In this document: in pieces, positions 6,045-10,745 of the stretch | How positions within the stretch are numbered: position 1 is the stretch's first letter | How the letters are laid out: each line of letters opens with the position of its first letter | Assembly: GCA_021813335.1 (NCBI GenBank) | Contig: JAKALC010000021.1 | Span: 1 to 10,745 of the forward strand | Direction: 5' to 3' | From: a bacterium | GTDB lineage: Bacteria; Patescibacteriota; Minisyncoccia; Phycocordibacterales; SBAW01 | Length of the DNA: 10,745 bases | The notes under the pieces: model-generated | What the model was told of the DNA's origin: nothing | What the model saw: the letters and a program-made list of their open reading frames with translations, nothing else | The model's database searches: none | Made by a program: the position numbers and the translations under genes

Positions 6045-6082
6045 CTGAGGTCCGACCTCAGAATTCTGAGGTCCGACCTCAG
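6045..6082. repeat. Two tandem perfect palindromes
   Basis: CTGAGGTCCGACCTCAG occurs twice (6045-6061 and 6066-6082), separated by AATT, with a 21-bp period. Each copy is a 7-bp stem with a CCG loop. The whole 38-bp block is also palindromic about the central AATT except at the middle base of each loop. It begins 12 bp after the surface-protein stop codon and directly precedes the shared terminator. Confidence 0.9.
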
Positions 6083-6084
6083 AA

Positions 6085-6110
6085 AAATCCCCGCCGAAGG
6101 GCGGGGATTT
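6085..6110. terminator. Bidirectional terminator between convergent genes
   Basis: An 11-bp perfect stem, AAATCCCCGCC (6085-6095) with GGCGGGGATTT (6100-6110), closes a GAAG tetraloop. An A-tract lies on one side and T residues on the other. It sits between the surface-protein gene and the opposing phoH gene, so it can end transcription from both. A TTGCGTACA direct repeat (6109-6117 and 6121-6129) lies beside it. Confidence 0.85.
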
Positions 6111-6153
6111 GCGTACAATATTGCGTACAGGAACGCATAGGAATGCGCCAGTG

Positions 6154-7644
6154 TCATAGGGCTTCATTCGCATAGTCGGCGAGCCGCGAGCGTTCGCCGC
6201 GCTGCAAGGTTATGTGTCCTCCGTGCGGCCAATCCTTGAAACGGTCGACCACATAGGCGAGGCCCGACGAACCGGCCGTGAGATACGGAGTATCGATTTG
6301 TGCCACATTGCCGAGGCACACGATCTTCGTCTTCGGCCCCGCCCGCGTCACGAGCGCTTTCATCTGCTTGGGCGTAAGATTCTGCGCCTCGTCGATGATG
6401 ACGAACTTGTTGAGGAACGTCCGGCCGCGCATAAAACTCAAAGCTCTCACTTGGATGCGCGAGCGGATGAGATCATTCGTCGCCATACGCCCCCATTCCT
6501 TGTTCGCGCCGTCTTTTCCGTCTTCGCTCACGTGATTGAGGACGTCGAGATTGTCGTGGAGCGCTCCCATCCACGGGTGCATCTTCTCCTCCTCCGTTCC
6601 CGGAAGGAAGCCGACATCTTCGCCGACGGGGATCGTAATGCGGGTGATGATGATGTCGGAAAAACGCTTCTCCTCGAGCACTTGCGTGAGGCCCGCGGCG
6701 AGAGTGAGAAGCGTCTTGCCCGTGCCCGCTGGGCCCGCGAGAGTCACGAAGTCGACCTCTGGATCCATCAGGAGATTGAGAGCGGCGTTCTGCTCGCGGT
6801 TCCGCGGAACGACGCCCCAGACCCCATGCTCCCCGTGCCGGTGATGCCCGTAGTCTTTGAGCGTCTCGAGCACGGTCGTGGAGCCGGCGACTTCGCGCAC
6901 CAGCACGGATAACGGCTTGTTCCCGTCGAGAAACAAGCACTCGTTCGGATGGAACCCTTTGCACAGAGGCCCCGAGACCCGGTAGAACGTGCGGCCGTCT
7001 TTCTTCCAGGATTCCACATCCTTGCCGTGGGTAGTCCAGAAGTTTGGCGGCAGTTCGCGCAAGCCGGAATACAGGACTTCGCTGTCTTCGAGAACCTTGT
7101 CGCTGAAGTAGTCCTGCGCTTCGATGCCGAGTGCCTTGGCTTTGATGCGCATATTGATGTCCTTCGTGACCAGGATGACCTTGCGGACGCCGCGATGTTT
7201 CTCCGCGAGAGCCGCGGCGACCCCGAGGATCTGATTGTCCGCCTTGCCGATCGGCGGGGGAGAAGGTAAGTTGCCGGAAAGATGCTCCGTTTGCAGGAAC
7301 AGCTTGCCTTTCGCGGTGTCAGCGCGATGCCGGGCGAGAGGAACGCCTTTCTCGATATCCTTCGTGCGCCCGACGATCTCGTCGAGATAGCGGCTCGCTT
7401 GCCGCGCATTGCGCGCGACTTCGGACGTCCCTTGCTTGCGGCTGTCCAGCTCCTCGAGCGTCATCATCGGAAGGAAGACGTCGTGCTCCTCGAAATTGAA
7501 CAAGCTGTTCGGATCGTGCATCAGCACGTTGGTATCGAGCACGAAGAGCTTGTGCGCGATAGCGTCCATAAGATTGTTCAGGACGGCCGAGGGTTTGGCC
7601 GATTTCCGCCGAACGGGTACGTCCGGTCCGTTTTTCTTGCTCAT
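6154..7644 (-). CDS. PIN domain-PhoH family ATPase (PhoH2 type)
   Basis: The product has 496 residues from ATG 7644. An N-terminal PIN nuclease domain (about 31-175) has the acidic residues expected of the fold: Asp37 in LDTNVLMHD, Glu64/Glu65 in MTLEELDSRKQ, Asp136 in KADNQIL and Asp162 in VTKDINMR. A linker leads to a C-terminal PhoH P-loop ATPase (about 280-496). It has Walker A GPAGTGKT (304-311), a GFLPGTEEEKMHPWM stretch typical of PhoH, Walker B FVIIDEAQN with Asp418-Glu419, GNVAQIDTPYL and the closing LQRGERSRLADYA. PIN-PhoH proteins of other bacteria are reported as ATP-dependent RNA helicase/nucleases, so a cytoplasmic role in RNA turnover is inferred here. GGAGG nine bases upstream supports the 7644 start over an in-frame ATG at 7704. 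It is transcribed divergently from the ATP synthase operon and convergently with the surface-protein gene. All core motifs are intact. Confidence 0.93.
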   Translation of the reverse strand: MSKKNGPDVPVRRKSAKPSAVLNNLMDAIAHKLFVLDTNVLMHDPNSLFNFEEHDVFLPMMTLEELDSRKQGTSEVARNARQASRYLDEIVGRTKDIEKGVPLARHRADTAKGKLFLQTEHLSGNLPSPPPIGKADNQILGVAAALAEKHRGVRKVILVTKDINMRIKAKALGIEAQDYFSDKVLEDSEVLYSGLRELPPNFWTTHGKDVESWKKDGRTFYRVSGPLCKGFHPNECLFLDGNKPLSVLVREVAGSTTVLETLKDYGHHRHGEHGVWGVVPRNREQNAALNLLMDPEVDFVTLAGPAGTGKTLLTLAAGLTQVLEEKRFSDIIITRITIPVGEDVGFLPGTEEEKMHPWMGALHDNLDVLNHVSEDGKDGANKEWGRMATNDLIRSRIQVRALSFMRGRTFLNKFVIIDEAQNLTPKQMKALVTRAGPKTKIVCLGNVAQIDTPYLTAGSSGLAYVVDRFKDWPHGGHITLQRGERSRLADYANEAL

Positions 7645-7653
7645 TACGAGATT

Positions 7654-7658
7654 CCTCC
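7654..7658 (-). promoter_or_regulatory. Shine-Dalgarno that places the phoH start at 7644
   Basis: On the minus strand GGAGG (7658 to 7654) lies nine bases before ATG 7644. The upstream in-frame ATG at 7704 has no such site and would add 20 unconserved residues across the likely promoter. Confidence 0.6.
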
Positions 7659-7668
7659 GTAGACGGTG

Positions 7669-7674
7669 ATTATG
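7669..7674 (-). promoter_or_regulatory. Possible -10 box for phoH
   Basis: Minus-strand CATAAT (7674 to 7669) matches the -10 consensus at 5 of 6 positions. No good -35 box is seen at normal spacing; a TTGCCG is only 14 bp away. A start near 7662 would give a short leader that still includes the GGAGG site. Confidence 0.3.
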
Positions 7675-7758
7675 CGAATGTTGAAGAACGGCAAAAACTC
7701 TCACCGAACGTTACCGCAGGCGGCGCGTTTTGCAACTCGATCGGCCCCCGTCAAAATT

Positions 7759-7788
7759 TTGGCGGCGGAAGCGAAAATATGCTACTAT
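7759..7788 (+). promoter_or_regulatory. Putative promoter of the atp operon
   Basis: TTGGCG (7759-7764) is a 4-of-6 -35 match. TACTAT (7783-7788) is a -10 with an upstream TG, giving an extended -10 (TGCTACTAT). The spacer is 18 bp. The same layout and an identical ATATGCTAC core recur before atpE, which supports it as a real element. Transcription would begin near 7795, only about 8 nt before the chosen atpB start. Confidence 0.55.
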
Positions 7789-7802
7789 CGCGTCATCTTC
7801 GT

Positions 7803-8561
7803 ATGAAAGGAGGATTGCATATCGAGCTCGCGGCGGAGCGGCTGGGGGCACTGTGGGGATTTCCCATCACGAATACGCTCGTTACGACCTGGCTCGTGAT
7901 GCTCGTGTTCGGCGCGGCCGCCTTCTTCATCGGCCGCAACCCGACCCTTATCCCGGGCAAGGTCCAGTCGGCGTTCGAATGGCTCTTCGAGTATCTCCTC
8001 GGCTTTATGGAAGAGACGTTGGGTACGCGCCAGCTCGCGGTCAAATACTTCCCGCTGATCGCGACCATCTTCCTTTTCATCTTCGCGTCGAATCTCTTCG
8101 ACTTCATACCCGTTTTCAACAGCATCGGCTTCTATCGCGGGGGAGAGCTCGTGCCGCTCTTCCGGCCCATCAACACCGACCTCAATATGACCCTCGCGCT
8201 CGCTATCGTCGCGGTCATCGCGATCGAGTTCATCGGCATCACGACGGTCGGGTTCCTGCGCTACGCGGGCAAGTTCATCAATTTTTCATCGCCCCTCGGC
8301 TTCATCGTCGGACTCATCGAGCTCGTCTCGGAGCTTTCGCGCTTCATTTCCTTCTCGTTCCGCCTCTTCGGCAACATCTTCGCGGGAGAAGTGCTCCTCG
8401 GCGTCATCGCGCTCTTCGTGCCGTATGCATTCCCCGTGCCGCTTATGGGCTTCGAGCTCTTCGTCGGCTTCATTCAGGCGACCGTGTTCGCTATGCTCAC
8501 CCTCTTTTTCATAAAACTCGCTATCGCCGAGCCGCACGGACACAGCGGCGCGGCCCACTAA
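7803..8561 (+). CDS. atpB: ATP synthase F0 subunit a
   Basis: The 252-residue membrane protein is the stator half-channel subunit that passes ions to the c-ring. It has an HIEL start segment followed by FPITNTLVTTWLVM, about five or six hydrophobic helices, the NLFDFIPVF region, and the key helix FISFSFRLFGNIFAGEVLL with the essential arginine at Arg187. The last helix is FELFVGFIQATVFAMLTLFF and the C-terminus is polar (EPHGHSGAAH). An in-frame ATG at 7779 lies inside the proposed promoter, so ATG 7803 is preferred; it shares the CGTATG context of neighbouring genes. Oddly, a Shine-Dalgarno-like AAAGGAGG (7806-7813) lies just inside the gene, over codons 2-4. If it acted as a normal site, the true start could be a non-ATG codon near 7815-7821. 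The first gene of the operon; no atpI precedes it. A hairpin follows the stop. Confidence 0.94.
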   Translation: MKGGLHIELAAERLGALWGFPITNTLVTTWLVMLVFGAAAFFIGRNPTLIPGKVQSAFEWLFEYLLGFMEETLGTRQLAVKYFPLIATIFLFIFASNLFDFIPVFNSIGFYRGGELVPLFRPINTDLNMTLALAIVAVIAIEFIGITTVGFLRYAGKFINFSSPLGFIVGLIELVSELSRFISFSFRLFGNIFAGEVLLGVIALFVPYAFPVPLMGFELFVGFIQATVFAMLTLFFIKLAIAEPHGHSGAAH

Positions 8562-8562
8562 A

Positions 8563-8592
8563 CGCCCATCGGCGCCTTGGCGCCGATGGGCG
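8563..8592 (+). other. Perfect 14-bp hairpin between atpB and atpE
   Basis: The stem runs from CGCCCATCGGCGCC (8563-8576) to its exact complement (8579-8592) with only TT between, so the real loop is probably 4 nt. It starts directly after the atpB stop codon. No T-run follows at once (TTTTAT is 16 bp away), so it is not a standard terminator. It may protect the 3' end of an atpB transcript or partly attenuate read-through. Confidence 0.8.
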
Positions 8593-8593
8593 G

Positions 8594-8623
8594 TTGGTGA
8601 AGGCGGGTTTTATATGCTACAGT
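8594..8623 (+). promoter_or_regulatory. Putative internal promoter for atpE and downstream genes
   Basis: TTGGTG (8594-8599) and extended -10 TGCTACAGT (hexamer TACAGT 8618-8623) have the same 18-bp spacer as the element before atpB. They agree with it at 18 of 30 positions, including nine consecutive bases, ATATGCTAC. A start near 8630 would leave a leader of about 69 nt with an AT-rich stretch (8672-8684) and no clear Shine-Dalgarno site. Confidence 0.5.
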
Positions 8624-8698
8624 GCAGATATCACTGCCTGTGGCAAGTGTTTTCGTTCGTGTTGACGCAGTCATTATTTATTAGCGGGGTACGTAACT

Positions 8699-8926
8699 AT
8701 GGATATTGATACAGCACGCTTATTGGGTATGGCTCTCGCCGCCGGTCTCGGCGTCATCGGTCCGGGCATCGGCATCGGCCTTATCGGCGGACGCGCAATG
8801 GACGCCATCGGGCGCAATCCGGAAGCTTCCGACAAGATCGTCTCCAATATGATCTTGGCGATCGTCTTCACCGAAGCCTTGGGCATCTTGGCGCTCGTTG
8901 TTTCGTTCATTATCAAGTTCGTGTAA
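8699..8926 (+). CDS. atpE: ATP synthase F0 subunit c
   Basis: The 75-residue hairpin membrane protein forms the rotor ring. Helix 1 carries the Gly-rich GVIGPGIGIGLIGG packing motif (18-31). The polar loop is GRNPEA with Arg39-Asn40-Pro41, the surface that contacts gamma and epsilon. Helix 2 has the ion-binding carboxylate Glu59 in FTEALGI. The sodium-type pattern (Gln in helix 1, Ser/Thr after the Glu) is not present: Ile26 and Ala60-Leu61 are found instead. A proton-driven ring is therefore the simpler reading. Length is normal. The gene is separated from atpB by 137 bp, while the following atp genes are packed within 11-19 bp, and it has its own promoter-like element. The start is ATG 8699 with only a weak GGGG upstream. 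Confidence 0.96.
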   Translation: MDIDTARLLGMALAAGLGVIGPGIGIGLIGGRAMDAIGRNPEASDKIVSNMILAIVFTEALGILALVVSFIIKFV

Positions 8927-8945
8927 ACGATCCGCGCAGCATCGT

Positions 8946-9395
8946 ATGTCGGCACTTCTCAGCGCTTTCGGTATCGACTGGCATCTTCTTGCGATCAATG
9001 TCGTCAACTTCGGGTTGATGCTCTTCGCGCTGTGGTACTTCCTCTACGGTCCTCTCGTGCGCACGCTCGAAGAACGCCGGCAAAAGGTGGCACAGAGCGT
9101 CATCGACGCCGAACTCGCCGCAGAACGCCTTGTCGAGATCGAGGCGTCGCGAGCCGATGTTCTCGCCGCCGCGGGCCGGGAAGCCGACGAAGTCCTCTCG
9201 CGCTCGCGGAAGCTCGCGCTCGAGAAAGAAAAGGCCCAGCTTGCGGCCGGAGAGGCCGCGGCGGCGCGCATCGTCGAGGGCGCCGAGGCGGAAGCCCGCG
9301 AAGCGAAGGCCCGCGCGCTTGCGGAGAGCCGCGAGGAGGTCGCCAAACTCACCGTCCTCGGCGCCGAGAAGATTCTTCGAGCCAAGCATAACTGA
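8946..9395 (+). CDS. atpF: ATP synthase F0 subunit b
   Basis: The 149-residue protein is the peripheral stalk subunit. One N-terminal membrane helix (about 12-34, IDWHLLAINVVNFGLMLFAL and onward) ends at LYGPLVRTLEERR. A long Ala/Glu/Arg-rich helical stretch runs from about residue 40 to the C-terminus (LTVLGAEKILRAKHN), as expected for the dimeric coiled stalk. Length is close to the usual 155-160. The frame is open further upstream to an ATG at 8898, but that would overlap atpE and add a non-hydrophobic polar segment, so ATG 8946 is chosen. It has the CGTATG context and no Shine-Dalgarno site. The stop TGA is followed by an in-frame TAG. It lies 19 bp after atpE and 11 bp before atpH. Confidence 0.92.
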   Translation: MSALLSAFGIDWHLLAINVVNFGLMLFALWYFLYGPLVRTLEERRQKVAQSVIDAELAAERLVEIEASRADVLAAAGREADEVLSRSRKLALEKEKAQLAAGEAAAARIVEGAEAEAREAKARALAESREEVAKLTVLGAEKILRAKHN

Positions 9396-9406
9396 TAGTC
9401 ACCGCT

Positions 9407-9796
9407 ATGACCTTGGCCGAATCATACGCACGGGGGCTCTATGAGGCAGGGAAGGCGGCGCCTGCGTCTTCGCATCACAAGCTATTCGCGGCCCTCCTTG
9501 CGGCCCTTAAGCGCCGGGGTCACGAGAAGCTTCTGCCGCGCATCGGGCGCGAGTATAAGAAACTGGCTCTTCGCGCCGAAAAAAACACGATCCGCATCCG
9601 CATCGCGCACAGGAACGACGCCTCCGCGGCGCACAAGAAAGCCGCCGAACTTGACGCGAATGCCCAGAACATCGAAGCCCATATCGACGAGTCGCTCGTA
9701 TCGGGCTTCCTCATCGAGGGTCCCGACTTCCGCTTCGACGCGTCCGGCCGCCGCGCACTCATCGAGCTTTACCAGCGTTTAACCGCCGCACATTAG
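9407..9796 (+). CDS. atpH: ATP synthase F1 subunit delta, short form
   Basis: The 129-residue product is assigned mainly by position between atpF and atpA and by its C-terminal pattern SGFLIEGPDFRFDASGRRALIELYQRLTA (about 98-127). That resembles the delta C-terminus (sGf-v-g-d-riD-S---L--L). The start MTLAESYARGLYEA also fits the delta N-terminus (YA-AL-eA). Typical delta subunits are about 175-180 residues, so roughly 50 are missing. The middle is very basic (RRGHEKLLPRIGREYKKLALRAEKN). No frameshift is apparent: the frame is open throughout and neighbours are closely spaced. Delta links the F1 head to the b stalk. There is no Shine-Dalgarno site; the ATG follows ACCGCT. Confidence 0.85.
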   Translation: MTLAESYARGLYEAGKAAPASSHHKLFAALLAALKRRGHEKLLPRIGREYKKLALRAEKNTIRIRIAHRNDASAAHKKAAELDANAQNIEAHIDESLVSGFLIEGPDFRFDASGRRALIELYQRLTAAH

Positions 9797-9810
9797 CCAG
9801 CACGCACCGT

Positions 9811-10745
9811 ATGAGCACCACATTCATCGAACAGTTCAAGAAGGAGATCGAGGGATTCGCGCCCGCTGCAGGGCGCGAGAAGACCGGCAGTGTCGTGAAG
9901 ATCGGCGACGGCGTCGCCGAGATCGAAGGCCTCACGGACGCCGTGATGTCCGAAATGGTGCGCTTCGATGTGGCGAGCGGCAAGGAGCTCAAGGATGCGC
10001 TTGACGCCAAAGGCGATGTGTTCGGCGTCGTTCTCAACCTCGAGGAGGAATCGGTGCGCGCGGTCATCTTGGGCGATGCCGGACTTGTCGCCGAAGGGAT
10101 GACCGTCGTCTCGACCGGCACGATCCTTTCCATCCCCGTGGGCGAAGCGCTCATCGGCCGCGTCATCTCTCCCTTGGGCGAGCCGCTCGACGGACTGGGT
10201 CCCATCGAAGGGAAGAAACGCAACGCGATCGAGCGCGAAGCGTACGGCGTTATGGACCGCCAGTCGGTGAACACCCCGCTTCATACCGGCATCAAGGCCA
10301 TCGACTCGATGATTCCCATCGGCCGCGGCCAGCGCGAACTTATCATCGGCGATCGCTATACGGGCAAGACGACCATCGCCGTCGACACTATTTTGAACCA
10401 GCTCTCCGAGCCCAAAGAGAATCGCCCCATCTGCATCTATGTCGCGATAGGCCAGAAGGAGTCGAAGACGGCGCGCCTCGTGCAGCAGCTTCGCGAAAAA
10501 GGTGCGATGGACTACACCGTCGTCGTCGACGCGGGCGCCTCGGCTCCCGCAGCGCTCCAGTACCTGGCGCCTTTCGCCGGGGCCGCGGTCGGCGAATATT
10601 TTATGGAGCAGGGGAAGGACGCGCTCATCGTCTACGACGATCTCTCAAAGCACGCGGTCGCGTATCGCGAACTCTCGCTGCTTTTGCGCCGTCCGCCGGG
10701 CCGTGAAGCGTATCCGGGCGACATCTTCTACCTGCACTCCCGTCT
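9811..10745 (+). CDS. atpA: ATP synthase F1 subunit alpha, N-terminal part
   Basis: The gene runs off the right edge after 311 codons, about 60% of the usual length. It encodes the non-catalytic nucleotide-binding subunit of the F1 hexamer. Visible parts are the N-terminal helix that docks to delta (MSTTFIEQFKKEIEGF), the beta-barrel (KTGSVVKIGDGVAEIEGL), LIGRVISPLGEPLDG, the RQSVNTPLHTGIKAIDSMIPIGRGQREL region, and a P-loop GDRYTGKTT with Lys186. Further on are YVAIGQKESK, an EYFMEQGKDALIVYDDLSKHA segment and RELSLLLRRPPGREAYPGD. The P-loop carries Tyr183 where Gln is usual (GDRQTGKT). The start at ATG 9811 lies 14 bp after atpH, with no Shine-Dalgarno site but with CGTATG. The gamma, beta and epsilon genes would be expected beyond the window. 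Confidence 0.97.
   Translation, partial: MSTTFIEQFKKEIEGFAPAAGREKTGSVVKIGDGVAEIEGLTDAVMSEMVRFDVASGKELKDALDAKGDVFGVVLNLEEESVRAVILGDAGLVAEGMTVVSTGTILSIPVGEALIGRVISPLGEPLDGLGPIEGKKRNAIEREAYGVMDRQSVNTPLHTGIKAIDSMIPIGRGQRELIIGDRYTGKTTIAVDTILNQLSEPKENRPICIYVAIGQKESKTARLVQQLREKGAMDYTVVVDAGASAPAALQYLAPFAGAAVGEYFMEQGKDALIVYDDLSKHAVAYRELSLLLRRPPGREAYPGDIFYLHSR

Noticed and set aside
7645..7704. Longer phoH start at ATG 7704
   Set aside because: It would add 20 unconserved residues across the likely promoter; ATG 7644 has GGAGG at good spacing.
7730..8665. Plus-strand frame of 311 codons overlapping atpB
   Set aside because: The product is Arg/His/Ala-rich with no membrane helices or motifs, and it covers atpB, the hairpin and the internal promoter. 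It is a shadow of atpB.
8662..8667. TTGACG as a -35 box just before atpE
   Set aside because: No -10-like hexamer at 15-19 bp; the sequence there is GC-rich (TTAGCGGGGT).
8898..8945. Longer atpF start at ATG 8898
   Set aside because: It would overlap atpE and place a polar Ser/Arg/Cys segment before the normal subunit b N-terminus.

Overview
The window looks like chromosomal DNA from a GC-rich member of the Candidate Phyla Radiation, most likely a parcubacterium. This is an inference from four things: a UvrC that ends right after its nuclease domain, a large secreted protein with a C-terminal peptidoglycan-binding module and coiled coil, mostly Shine-Dalgarno-less starts, and very compact gene packing. 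There is no transposase, integrase, phage gene or CRISPR array.

Layout from left to right. The 3' end of a uvrC-type gene (to 329) is followed by ddl, D-alanine--D-alanine ligase (399-1397). Next comes a small exported protein of unknown function (1535-1951). A 485-bp intergenic zone (1952-2436) holds a terminator, two near-identical 33-bp repeats with DnaA-box-like heads and hairpin tails, a tRNA-Ala(TGC) gene and a second terminator. A 1198-residue secreted protein (2437-6033) then joins an alpha-toroid-like domain, a parallel beta-helix, a beta-rich region, a Gly/Ala/Ser linker, a peptidoglycan-binding domain and a coiled coil. It converges on a PIN-PhoH ATPase gene (7644-6154, minus strand). 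Two tandem palindromes and a strong, probably bidirectional terminator lie between them. Divergent from phoH is the start of an F-type ATP synthase operon in the usual order a-c-b-delta-alpha (atpB, atpE, atpF, atpH, atpA). The window ends inside atpA.

How the parts fit. Ddl supplies the D-Ala-D-Ala dipeptide for peptidoglycan, the polymer that the last folded domain of the large secreted protein would bind. The ATP synthase subunits form one machine. Its c-subunit gene is set apart by a 137-bp gap with a perfect 14-bp hairpin and a second promoter-like element that resembles the one before atpB, a plausible way to make extra c subunit. UvrC, PhoH and the tRNA are housekeeping functions with no direct link to the rest.

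The points most worth a second look are the composite surface protein and its internal GC shift, the repeated 'TTATCC[A/C]CAGAA plus hairpin' elements, the paired atp promoters, and a recurring CGTATG start context in genes without a Shine-Dalgarno sequence. No clearly new defence or mobile system is visible.
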